NCBI GenBank assembly: GCA_942490775.1
Contig: CALNYL010000011.1
Span: 124,001 to 188,000 of the forward strand
Direction of reading: 5' to 3'
Source: UBA6489 sp942490775
GTDB taxonomy: Bacteria; Patescibacteriota; Gracilibacteria; BD1-5; UBA6164
Length of the DNA: 64,000 nucleotides
The position numbers were made by a program, and so were the translations under genes. The stretch's first letter is position 1. Each line of letters starts with the position of its first letter. Below the pieces are notes generated by a model. It did not search any database. It had not been told where the DNA came from and saw only the letters and a program-made list of their open reading frames with translations. Below are positions 51,660 through 60,982 of the stretch, piece by piece.

Positions 51660-53021
51660 ATGAACAAAAGCAAAATTATATTTATGATAATATGAATAAT
51701 AATACTAGCAATAATTATATACACAATACCCAAACTACTAGAAAGAACAGAAAAAAAATCAGCAACAAAAATACCAAAATGAGCATTCGTCATACGGACA
51801 ATACAAGACGATAAAAACACATTCCAAAACTTCATAACAGAATTCAAAAAAAAATACCCACAATACTCAGCAACACAAATAATAGTAGAATCATTCCCAA
51901 GCTACGAAGACTATTTTTATACTCTAACATCAGCCTTCAATAAATGAACCTGACCAGACCTATTTGTACTCAATAATAACGAAACATCAGTTTTAGAAGA
52001 ACAAGCACTAGGACTAGGAACAGATATAATCAGCATCAACGACTTTAGAAAAAACTACAAAACAGTATTCTCACAAGATCTAATAAAAAAAGACCCAGAC
52101 ACAAAAAAAGAGTACATTATATGAATACCAATGGGTTACGAATCACTATGAATATTCTACAATAGAAGATTTTTTAACTCAGAAGAATTAAAAACTTGGG
52201 AAAATATAAACAAAAAAATATACACCCTAGAACAAAAATGAAACGACACAATCCCAATATGAATATGAAACTGAAGCACCGTATCTCTATCAAGCGAAAT
52301 ACTAACACAACTATTAGTTTTAGAATGATGAAACAATATAAAAAATATAGGCTCAGAAAAAATAATACAAGCCGTAAATATGTATAAACAATACTGAGAA
52401 AGCAATTCCGAAAAAAATTACAATTCAATACTACCAATATCCTCTAAAAAAAATAATCTAGATCTATTCTCCGCTTGAGAGATCTGAGCAATTATATGAT
52501 ACCCCAGAACATTAAAAGAAATAGACGAAAAATGATACAGTCCAAACTTTCTACTTTCCTCACCATTCCCAATATACTGAGGAAATAATTCAAACAAAAC
52601 CTTTATAAATTACAATTATTTCTGCATAAACAAAGTCTCTGACAATCCAAGACTATGAGTAGATATGCTTGATTTTATGACAACCAGACTATGAGCAGGA
52701 ACATACCTAAATAATTCGCCCTACTACATACCAGCACAAACAGTCCTAAAAGACGAGGTTATAGAATTAGAACAAAAAATAAACAAAGACTATAACATAC
52801 TATACAAAGATTTTATAATGCATGAGAACTGAAACAACTGAATAGAAAGCGAATTAACATCTTTTAATAAATGAATAAGAGTAATATATGATAGGGAGGT
52901 ACCAAAACTACTTGATACACAAGAAAGCACAAGTGACCTATTTGAAAACTTTATAAGAAAACTATCATGTAAAGCAAACAAAGCATTAAATTTCATAAAT
53001 CTATCTAGCTCTTGTGAATAA
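51660..53021 (+). CDS. Extracellular solute-binding protein, family 1-like
   Basis: 453 residues with an uncleaved-looking N-terminal TM (IIFMIIGIIILAIIIYTI) and no lipobox Cys. Mature part resembles ABC sugar-binding proteins: ITEFKKKYPQYSATQIIVES, SAFNKGTGPDLFVLNNNETS, YIIGIPMGYESLGIFYNRRF, FSAGEIGAIIGYP and a C-terminal NSPYYIPAQTVLKDEV. No permease or ATPase gene is adjacent in the window, so any transporter partner must be elsewhere, or the protein acts as a surface receptor. Confidence 0.75.
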
Positions 53022-53043
53022 TTTCATATACAAATAATCATAT

Positions 53044-53072
53044 AAAAAACTCACAGGTTAGTGAGTTTTTTT
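53044..53072 (+). terminator. Intrinsic terminator
   Basis: AAAAAACTCAC-AGGTTA-GTGAGTTTTTT, 22 bases after the solute-binding protein stop. Confidence 0.85.
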
Positions 53073-53152
53073 ACTAAAATTATTTTTCTATTTTAAAATA
53101 ATAAACCTATCATTCCTGCGAAAGCATGAATATATAAATAATTCTCATCTTA

Positions 53153-53827
53153 CTATTCGACCTTCTCCTGAACCACATTCATATCAACCATCTCCCCTAA
53201 AAACTTAGGCTCTGATTTAAATATTTCTACATCTAAAAATGCTTTTATTCTAGCCAACACTTCTCTAACTTCCATTCTTCTTATATAATAATATTCCCTC
53301 AAATCAGTACTAACTCAAACAGTCTTTATTCACAATCTATTTCATATATAAACAGACCTACCCAAATGAAAATCCTGAGTAAAAACGATAAGCTCATCTA
53401 CTCAAAAAATCTCCTTAACCCTATAAAAAGAATCATAAGTATCAAATCAAGCATAATCTATATAAATATCATCTTTCTCCACTCACAAAGACACTAAATA
53501 ATTTTGCATATTCACAGGTTCATTATAATGCTCATTTCAATTATCACCTGAAACTATTATCTTCTCTATTTTTCAATTCTTATAGGCATTATAAGCTTGT
53601 ATAAGTCTATCTTCTAAAACAGGAGAGGGACTCCCATTTTTATAAACCAAAGCTCACAAAACTAATCAAACCCTTGTTTTTTCTAATTCATCTACATTAT
53701 TTTTTATATTACTCCTAGAATATTCTATTACATAAATATTCACAGAAGCAACAAATAACACCCCTAAAAATCACAAAATAAAACAATATTTCAAAATTTT
53801 CTTAAAACTAAATCTTATTTTTATCAT
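53153..53827 (-). CDS. SanA/YdcF-like (DUF218) membrane protein
   Basis: 224 residues. One N-terminal TM (YCFILGFLGVLFVASVNIYV) then the DUF218 fold: GALVYKNGSPSPVLEDRLIQ, KIIVSGDNGNEHYNEPVNMQ, DDIYIDYAGFDTYDSFYRVK, ELIVFTQDFHLGRSVYIGNR and TVGVSTDLREYYYIRRMEVR. This is the SanA/ElyC/YdcF family, linked to envelope integrity and to lipid carrier metabolism. The exact reaction is not established for most members. Confidence 0.83.
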
Positions 53828-53996
53828 AAAAATCTTTTTAAAATTAAATACAAAAATAAACTCAAAATACTCTAATCAAATTATTTTTAATAGCAATTAG
53901 CTTTTTATTTTACTAAGCTTCTATTTAGATATCGTAGAAGTTTGATACATTTTCATCATGAAATATCCAGAAAATGTAAGAAAAAATAAATCTCCT
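53828..53996. other. Short non-coding gap
   Basis: AT-rich; no gene, repeat or clear hairpin recognised. Confidence 0.4.
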
Positions 53997-54595
53997 CTAC
54001 TCATTAATAACAAAATAATTTCATTCACTAATAACTTTAACTTTATCATCAACAACTAAAATTGCTGATTCATCATCTAGAACATAAATCTTTTCTTTTA
54101 TTTCTTTACATGTTTCTCTAATAAAGTTTTCTTTTTTATTTTCTAATCATTCAGAGTTAAAATGTGGTAGCATATAAAATAATAGTTTTAATCAATCTAA
54201 TTCATATCTTTAAATAAATCTTCTTTGTAAATATCTTGGGAAATTTTTGCTAAATCTTTACTTGCCCATACTCCTCAAATACTTATACATAGATTTTATC
54301 TTTTAAATTTTGTAATTGTAATTTAAAGCTTTTTATTTACCATTCCATAAGATGATGATTTTATCACTACATTAAATATCGGCTCTTTCGATGTTGTTTA
54401 TAATTTGATCAGCAAAATTAATGTATTTGAAATTTATATATACAAAAAATAAAGACTTTTATCTCATGTAATAAGGCTTGATGCAGAGGGAAGAAAAACT
54501 AGAGTCATCTCTTCTGGTTTTTTATCACTTAAACTAAATAAAGCCTCTTCTATTGATTTATTTCTGATTCATCATGATGTAAGTAGTAGTTTCAT
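53997..54595 (-). pseudogene. Peptidase E (S51 dipeptidase-like) pseudogene
   Basis: From an ATG at 54595: MKLLLTSGGIRNKSIEEALF, then KKPEEMTLVFLPSASSLITG, after which several stops and frame changes occur. A final segment recovers as LPHFNSEGLENKKENFIRET then EKIYVLDDESAILVVDDKVK and a TAG at 53997-53999. The N-terminal LTSGG and the DDESAI..V region match the S51 family (peptidase E, cyanophycinase relatives). The catalytic Ser region in the middle is lost in frameshifts. Confidence 0.75.
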
Positions 54596-54662
54596 ATTTT
54601 TTTGTTAATAAATATTTGAGTAGTTTCTTTAGGTTCTATAAATGAGTTAGATAATTAAATTT

Positions 54663-54968
54663 TTACCCTTCTTTAATTCTATTAAAAACCCCATTTTCTT
54701 TTTTATATTCACGATTTTTATTTTTCTCAACCTTTTTCAAAATCTCTTCTTCTAGATTTATCTTTAGAATAGAAGATAATCACATCAAGTATATTGCAAC
54801 ATCGGCTAGTTCTTCTCATAGGTCTGGGAGTTTCTTTCTGTAGGCATGGAAGGCTTCTGATAGTTCTTCATGAGTCAAGCCAAATTCTAAAGCAACATCT
54901 GTGGTATTAAATCCTTTAGCTACTTTGTTTGCCATTATTTCTTTTTGTAGTTTTTGTAGGTCTATCAT
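54663..54968 (-). CDS. MazG-like nucleotide pyrophosphohydrolase
   Basis: 101 residues: MIDLQKLQKEIMANKVAKGF, LEFGLTHEELSEAFHAYRKK and LGEELADVAIYLMGLSSILK. The E-x-x-E/A..EExxD pattern across two helices (EELSEAF and EELADV) is the metal site of the MazG/all-alpha NTP pyrophosphatase family, housekeeping enzymes that clean non-canonical NTPs. Length is right for the short single-domain form. Confidence 0.83.
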
Positions 54969-55008
54969 GTTTAGTTTTTAGTATTAAGGTTGTATGGAAA
55001 TTAATTTT

Positions 55009-55041
55009 TCAAAGGGTTAAAACCCTCTGTTGACAAGCTGT
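55009..55041. repeat. Family B palindrome, inverted orientation
   Basis: CAAAGGGTTAAAACCCTCTG with TTGACAAGCTGT, the reverse orientation of the copies at 26643 and 50339. Confidence 0.68.
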
Positions 55042-55108
55042 CGTCATTATTTCTATGCAGGTTTATTATAATAAGTTTATGTAGAGATGTTTTATCAAAA
55101 CATCTCTG

Positions 55109-55709
55109 CTAAAGAATAGAGTAAGCTTGTTTTTTACTTGCTACTTTTTTGTCTAAATATTTTCAGATTTCATTAACTATTTCATCAAAATTATCTTGAG
55201 AGTATTTTAATATCAAATCTGCTTCTTCTCTAGTAACTTTTTCATATTTCTTTTTTCTAATGTCTTTATAAAATTTAACCCACTTCTCTCATGGTTTTTG
55301 AGTATCTCTTTCTGATAACCTTTTTAAAAGCAATTCTTCTTCTAAACTAATTTCTATGATAATTGTTAATATTTTAGGATTAACTCTTTTTGCTATTTTT
55401 ATAGACTTACTCCTTCCTTCCTTCCTTTGTTATTCAAGCTCCATCAAATATTATTGATTGATTTTGTAAAACTAATTCTTCTAAAAGTTTACATCTATAA
55501 GCAGAAACTATTTTATTTGCTGATTTTATTTTTGGATTAGGATAAGAATATTTTGCATCAGAATAAAAATTAATATTTGAAATTAGCATTTCTCTGATAG
55601 TATCACCATTAATTCTACCTAAAGCAAATTTAGAAATTAGTTTTTTAGATAAAGTTGTTTTTCAAGAGGCATTATGTCCTGCTATTAGTATTAATACTTG
55701 TTTTTTCAT
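55109..55709 (-). CDS. P-loop kinase-like protein, out of frame at a GGAA repeat
   Basis: Starts ATG 55709: KKQVLILIAGHNASGKTTLS with a clean Walker A, then IINGDTIREMLISNI, SIIFDGAGITKEGR. At 55411-55427 (plus strand TCCTTCCTTCCTTCC) the GGAA unit is present in one copy too many: the frame runs to a TAA a few codons on. Removing one 4-base unit restores KSIKIAKRVNPKILTIIIEI, LLLKRLSERDTQKPGEKWVK, ending QAYSIL at TAG 55109-55111 (199 codons). Family looks like zeta-toxin/AAA_33 kinases. OFF-state phase variant or decayed gene. Confidence 0.75.
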
Positions 55710-55749
55710 AAAATTCTATTTTATAAATACTAAATCTTCTTCTTTATTC

Positions 55750-55986
55750 TTATCAAGCTTTACATCCTTTAGGATTACAAACATATTTCCCAATTTTTTC
55801 AGAATTATGTGGACAATCACTTTCAAAGGTAGCTATTTCATATACACTATCCTTAATAGAACAATCAATACTTTCTACAAGTGAATAAGTACCAAATAAT
55901 CAGTTCATTACCAAATCTATTGTAATAAATGCTAATAATCATCAAAAAATAAATATGATTATTACTACTATTTTCTTTATTTTCAT
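55750..55986 (-). CDS. Small membrane-anchored Cys-containing protein
   Basis: 78 residues from ATG 55986. N-terminal TM (KIVVIIIFIFGGLLAFITID) followed by a short periplasmic part with four Cys (SIDCSIKDSVYEIATFESDC, then YVCNPKGCKAG). Four Cys suggest disulfides or a metal site. No family recognised. It lies between leuB (27 bases upstream) and the kinase-like gene. Confidence 0.5.
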
Positions 55987-56012
55987 TTTAATAAAATCTT
56001 AAATTTTAAAAT

Positions 56013-57104
56013 TTATTTCAATCTCTCTACAATAACATCCCCCATCTCCCTTGTCCCCACTTTCTTCTCCCCCTCCAATTCTCTAAATATATCATAAGTT
56101 CTATACCCATCATCCATTGCCTGATCTACTGCATTTTCTACTGATTTTGCAGCCTCCTCCATTCCAAAAGAATACCTAAGCATCATAGCTACACATAGTA
56201 TTTGAGCTATTGGGTTTATTCTATCTTTCCCTGCATGTTTTGGTGCTGATCCTCCAGATGGTTCATACATACCAAAACCTTCTTTATTAAACGATGCACT
56301 AGCAAGAAGACCTAAACTTCAAGCAAAAGTGGAAGTTAGGTCAGATAGTATATCACCAAATAAATTTTCAGTTAGAATATATTCAAACCAGTCTGGATTT
56401 TTTACTAGTTGCATGGCACAATTATCTACTAGTACATATTCATACTCAACCTCTGGAAATTCCTTTGCTACCTCGTCTACTACTATTCTCCAAAGTCTTG
56501 AGCTATCTAGTACATTTGCTTTATCTACTACTGATATTTTTTTTCAAGATAGTTTTGCTGATTCAAAGCAAAATTTTGCTATATGTCTGATGGTTTCTTC
56601 ATCATAGTTACAAATATCTCTAGCTTTTCTGATTCCGTTTTCTTCGTATGTAGTATGCTCTCCAAAATATAATCCCCCTGATAGTTCTCTAAAAGTTACT
56701 ATATCTAGTCAGTTTTCTGGTATTTTTTCTTCTCTTAAAACTGATAAGTGAGATAGTTTTGACCAAACTTTAGAAGGTCTTAGATTAACAGTAAGACCTA
56801 AATATTTTCTAATGGCTAATATTGAGTTTCTTTCACAGTCTTTCCATTGTTCCTCAAACTGGGCATCTACTGGTCCTCATACAGAACCAAATAGAACAGC
56901 ATCTGAGTTATCACAGATTTTTTTTGTTTCGTCTGGAAAGTGATTTTTATGCTTTGGATAAGCTGCTCAACCGATTAGACCAAATGTTTTTTCAAAATTC
57001 ACATTGTATAGTTTTCATACTTTATCTAAAACTTTTATAGCTTCATCACAAACTTCTGGTCCTATTCCATCTCATGGTAAAACTGCGATTTTATATGTTT
57101 TCAT
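56013..57104 (-). CDS. leuB: 3-isopropylmalate dehydrogenase
   Basis: 363 residues. YKIAVLPGDGIGPEVCDEAI, LFGSVGGPVDAQFEEQ, LRPSKVWSKLSHLSVLRE followed by LDIVTFRELSGGLYFGEHTT, VVDKANVLDSSRLWRIVVDE, ADNCAMQLVKNPDWFEY-type segment (here VDNCAMQLVKN), DLTSTFAGSLGLLASASFNK, MYEPSGGSAPKHAGKDRINP and ILCVAMMLRYSFGMEEAAKS. NAD-dependent decarboxylating dehydrogenase of leucine synthesis. No other leu or ilv gene is in the window, so pathway membership is uncertain; a related beta-decarboxylating role is possible. Confidence 0.88.
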
Positions 57105-57236
57105 AATATAATATTGTTATGTTGTAAAATAATGATGTTATAATAATAAAAAAAAGAAAAGTGGCAAAAAGTTTTTACATTTATATGAAAAAATATAAAA
57201 TTTGTAAAATATTTAGTTTGTTAAAAAAATAGAATT

Positions 57237-57617
57237 ATGAAAAAGATAGCAATAGTACTTTTTACACTTATTATTCTAACAAGTTGTAGTGGAAATACTA
57301 ATAATAAAGAAATAAAATTAATTAATTTTGAAAAATCAAAATATAAAGAAAGTAAAGATTTTATAAAAACAAGTATAGAAAGTAAAAATATTGAAAATGA
57401 TATTTTAACTTTAGAAATTAGTTCTATGCTTAATTGTTGCTCAGGAAGAGAAGAAGAAAGTGGTATAGAAGTTCTTAAGAATAATATTATTTCATTAAAT
57501 TACAAAGGCTCAAACATATGTAATTGTATAGAGAATTATAGATTAAAATACACTATTGAGTGAATTAATGATTTTAATGACTTTAAATACCAATTTAACT
57601 GAAAAGATTTAAAATAA
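57237..57617 (+). CDS. Small lipoprotein, unknown function
   Basis: 126 residues. Type II signal peptide MKKIAIVLFTLIILTSCSGN with lipobox LTSC, so lipid-anchored at Cys17. The mature part is Asn/Lys/Glu-rich with a Cys cluster (MLNCCSGREEESG and NICNCIENYR). No family recognised. Plus strand, alone between leuB and parA. Confidence 0.65.
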
Positions 57618-57644
57618 AATTAAGATGTGGCAAAATGTTTTTTC

Positions 57645-58646
57645 TTAATCTCTATCAACTCTTCATAAAACTTCTCTAAAAATTTCATCAAACTCATCTT
57701 TAGACTTTTCAAGATTTTCTATGGTTCAGATATGTCCTGCCTCCTCTTTTGTTATTTCAAAAATAGCTTTTAGTTTGTCTTGGGATAAGGTTGATAATTG
57801 ACCATAATCTTGTACATATCATATAGGCTTTTTATGACTTAATTCAACTAAACCATTTTTTGACTGTTTTAGGGATAGGTGCTTTTTTATTTGCTCTGGG
57901 AGTCTTTTTATCCGTTTATCCTGAGACGATATAGGCTTTTTAGAATATACATTATAAGAATTTATCACATATCAGATAAAAATAGGTTCTCCATTTAAAA
58001 TATTTCCTGATGTTATATTATTAGCTCTAGCAAGTACCTTGGATGTTAAGTTCCAGTTTCTTCTTTCCTCATAAAAAAAGTCTCAAATATTTTCTACTCA
58101 TTGATGATTAAATGTATCTGGATTTGTGGGAACCAAAAAGTAATCTGTTCAGAGAAATATAGCTTTATTAAGCTGAGATAGACTTGGGTTTGTATCTATT
58201 ATAAATATATCTATTTCTTCATCTAATCACTTTTCTCTTAAAAATCTATCTATTGCTGAGGTTATTACATATCATCTTAGTTGCCCAGAAGAGGCTTCAT
58301 TAAAGCTATTTGATAACATTCTATCAAAGTTTGATAGTTTTATATTTCAAGGAAGTATCGATAGATTTTCTGATATTTTAGTAAAATTTGTATTTTTTCT
58401 AATATCTGATGTTCATTCTATAAGTCATCCTAGTACAGAAATTATGTCATTTTTTTCTTCTTCGTTGTCAAAGAAGTCTTCTCATAGTGCTAGTCTGGAT
58501 AGGTTACATTGTGGGTCTAGGTCTATTAATATTGTTTTATATCAGTTTTTAGCAAACATTTTTGCGATGTTGTAGGATAGTGTAGTTTTTCAAACTCATC
58601 ATTTGTTGTTTGTAAGCATTAATTGCTTTGGTCTTATGAATTTCAT
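57645..58646 (-). CDS. parA: ParA/Soj-type ATPase
   Basis: 333 residues. Deviant Walker A LTNNKGGVGKTTLSYNIAKM, in which all three Gly codons are TGA; Walker A' KTILIDLDPQCNLSRLAL; Walker B DIFIIDTNPSLSQLNKAIFL; LVPTNPDTFNHQGVENI. ParA ATPases move chromosomes, plasmids or protein cargo with a ParB-like activator. No parB is adjacent, so the cargo is unknown; an orphan ParA of the MipZ/PpfA kind is possible. Confidence 0.88.
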
Positions 58647-58775
58647 TTTGTGCTTTTTTGAGGGATAAATTTTATGATTCTGATAATACTCAAAAATGTG
58701 ATTGTGGCAAAAAAGTTTTTACTTTTAAACAATAAAAATTAGAATGATGAAGATTTATTATATAATTTAAAATAA

Positions 58776-59267
58776 ATGAAATATCTAAAAAATAAAATTA
58801 TGAAAAAAGCTTTAATTGTATTTGGAATATTATTTTTAGTAATCATTTTTATAAAATGATTTTTCCCTATATACCAAGTATCAAGTGATTCTATGGAACC
58901 AACTTTTATAACAGGAGATTATATAATAGTTAGTAAACTCCATTATAATTTCTTTGATGAAAAAATAAATGATATAGTATTATTTGAACCAGTTAAAGGT
59001 GTTTTTGAAAAATGAGTATGGACTCATAGGATTATTGGAATAGAGTGAGATTTAGTTTCAATAAGAGATAAATCTACATATGTAAATGGAGAAGAAGCTT
59101 TATTTATAAAAGTAAATTCTAAGGATTTAGAAACAAAAGTTCCTGAAGGTTATATATTTCAAAAATGAGATAGTGAAAAAACACCGCAAAAATGAAATAA
59201 AGAAAATACACCGCTAGGTTTAGTTCCTGAAAAAGAAATTATAGGAAAAGTGATTTTTAGTTTTTAG
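58776..59267 (+). CDS. lepB: Signal peptidase I, Ser/His (ER/SipW-like) type
   Basis: 163 residues from ATG 58776 (alternative ATG at 58800, in frame). One N-terminal TM (LIVFGILFLVIIFIKGFFP), catalytic Ser in YQVSSDSMEPTFITGDYIIV, and a second box GVWTHRIIGIEGDLVSIRDK where bacterial-type enzymes have Lys (KRIVG): the basic residue here is His, as in SipW and eukaryotic/archaeal signal peptidases. EGYIFQKGDSEK is the GD box. It processes secreted proteins. Ends with a terminator. Confidence 0.85.
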
Positions 59268-59307
59268 AACTTACTTTTATCTAAAAATTAGAAAAAAAAT
59301 CTAAATC

Positions 59308-59338
59308 AAAAAAGAAGAAACTTTCGTTTCTTCTTTTT
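59308..59338 (+). terminator. Intrinsic terminator
   Basis: AAAAAAGAAGAAAC-TTTC-GTTTCTTCTTTTT, 41 bases after the signal peptidase stop. Confidence 0.85.
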
Positions 59339-59393
59339 AGATATATCTCTTTATATTAAGTAAATAATTTTCTATTTTTCTCTAATTTTTCAT

Positions 59394-59514
59394 AAAATGC
59401 AAGTAATCAGAATAAAAATGCAAGTAATATATTACCTAAAGATAGGCTTTTCTCAGTGAATAATATAATAGTTTTTCATAAAATGCAAGTAAAACGACAA
59501 AAAAATGCAAGTTA
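59394..59514. repeat. Four-copy AAAATGCAAGTAA array
   Basis: The 13-mer AAAATGCAAGTAA occurs at 59394, 59415 and 59480, and with one change (AAAATGCAAGTTA) at 59502. Copies are paired: 21 and 22 bases within pairs, 65 between. CATAAAATGCAAGTAA precedes the first copy of each pair. The last copy reaches the stop codon of the membrane gene at 59512. Spacing near two helical turns suggests protein binding sites. Confidence 0.75.
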
Positions 59515-60258
59515 TCATTTTCCTCCTTCTCTTCCTCTTCCCATAAATGGTCTAATTTCCTTTGCCTCAAAAACTCACTCTTCCTTTTTTTCTCAAATTA
59601 TTTTAATTTTTTCTCATGCACTCAAATTTACTCTTCTTTTTATATTCGTTTCATCACTTATTAAAACTGTCCAGATTTTTTCATTATAATCAGTAAAAGA
59701 AAAGCTGCTATCTCCTATCTTTACGACTTCTCATATAAGCACCCCCTCACTCTCATTTTGCCACACCTCAACCATCCTAGAAACTCTATCCTCCACAAAT
59801 ACATCTCTATACTTAGGAATCAAGTTCTCTATCTTTGATTCTACATAGTGACCAATTCATGTAAAGTACAATAAAATTCAAAACAATACAGAGAAAACAA
59901 TATTTAAGCCTAATATTTGTAAAAAGCTAAACTTATATCACCTCTGAGTATGTCTAAAATTATAGTAAGATAAAAAGACAGAAATAAGCAAAAATACTAG
60001 CCAAAAGAAAGGCATAAAAACAGTAAAGATTCTGAAGACTCATATCTTATGAGCTAAAAACCAATCAGCACTAAACAGGTACTCAAAAGTTATACTCAAA
60101 GCTAAAGCTCAAACAGATAATGAAAAAATCAAAAAAATCCAAACAAATAAGTGTTTTATTACAAATACATACTTAGGTATTTGTTTCACTTCTTCTTTTT
60201 CTATCTTTTTTATAAGTTCTTTACCAAACCCCTTTTTTAGTATTTTTTCTTTTTTCAT
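59512..60258 (-). CDS. Membrane protein linked to ECF sigma factor (possible anti-sigma)
   Basis: 248 residues, ATG 60258, 3 bases after the sigma-factor stop codon, so surely co-transcribed. A charged N-terminus (KKEKILKKGFGKELIKKIEK) is followed by three TM segments, then a soluble C-terminal part (VWQNESEGVLIGEVVKIGDS, TDYNEKIWTVLISDE) ending FMGRGREGGKG. No zinc anti-sigma motif (HxxxCxxC) is seen. The tight coupling suggests it regulates, or is regulated with, the sigma factor. Confidence 0.65.
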
Positions 60259-60261
60259 TTT

Positions 60262-60855
60262 CTATAAATAAAATTCTAAATTATTTGCTTTTGCAAATTT
60301 CTGGAATTGCTTCTTTCCCCTATTTACCAAAATAGCCACCGTTCACATTGGTATTTTTAGTATATCACTAATCTCATCATACTTTTTTTCTTCAAGAAAT
60401 TTTAGAACAAGTACATCCCTATATTTTTTATCAAGAGAATTCAAAATAAAAACTATTTTTTCTATCAACTGCTTATTTTTCAAACTACCTTCAATATCTA
60501 CTCCAGAATCTATCATCTCTATCAAGTTTAAATAATCTTCATCATCTGTTTCTAAGCTTATATTTATTTTATTTTTATTTTTTCTGTAGTTATCTATTGC
60601 AGTATTGTGGGCAATTCTGTATATCCGACTAGAAAAACTTAGCTTTTCATCATAATTATTTATATTTTTATAGATTTTTATAAAAATTTCTTGTAGTAGG
60701 TTTTCTATTTCTTCTGTTGGAATGTTCGTTATTCTTAATATGTATTTAAATAGTTTATTTTCGTATTTTTCAACAATACAATAAAATGCCTCTGTATCTC
60801 AGGAGGATATTTTTTTTACTATTTCCTTATCAGTATTTTTTTCGCAGTTCAGCAT
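60262..60855 (-). CDS. ECF-type RNA polymerase sigma factor
   Basis: 197 residues. Sigma region 2: EAFYCIVEKYENKLFKYILR, EIENLLQEIFIKIYKNINNY and SSRIYRIAHNTAIDNYRKNK. Region 4: LIEKIVFILNSLDKKYRDVL followed by LKFLEEKKYDEISDILKIPM and GTVAILVNRGKKQFQKFAKA, the helix-turn-helix for -35 recognition. Followed directly by a membrane protein gene. Which promoters it reads cannot be seen. Confidence 0.9.
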
Positions 60856-60892
60856 ATTTTTATATTTTTAGATAGGAATACATAAATAACCC

Positions 60893-60935
60893 TAACTTGT
60901 ATTCTTCCCCTTATATAAGGGGAAGAGACTACATT
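60893..60935. repeat. Family A palindrome
   Basis: CTTGTATTCTTCCCCTTATATAAGGGGAAGAGACTACA between the sigma-factor gene and copA. Confidence 0.7.
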
Positions 60936-60982
60936 AATATAGTACGGTTTTAGTATACTTTTTCTTTCAAAAAAGTCTATTT

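Noticed and set aside
7079..60935. Dispersed repeats as a CRISPR array
   Set aside because: Copies are kilobases apart, self-complementary, without regular spacers, and no cas gene is visible.
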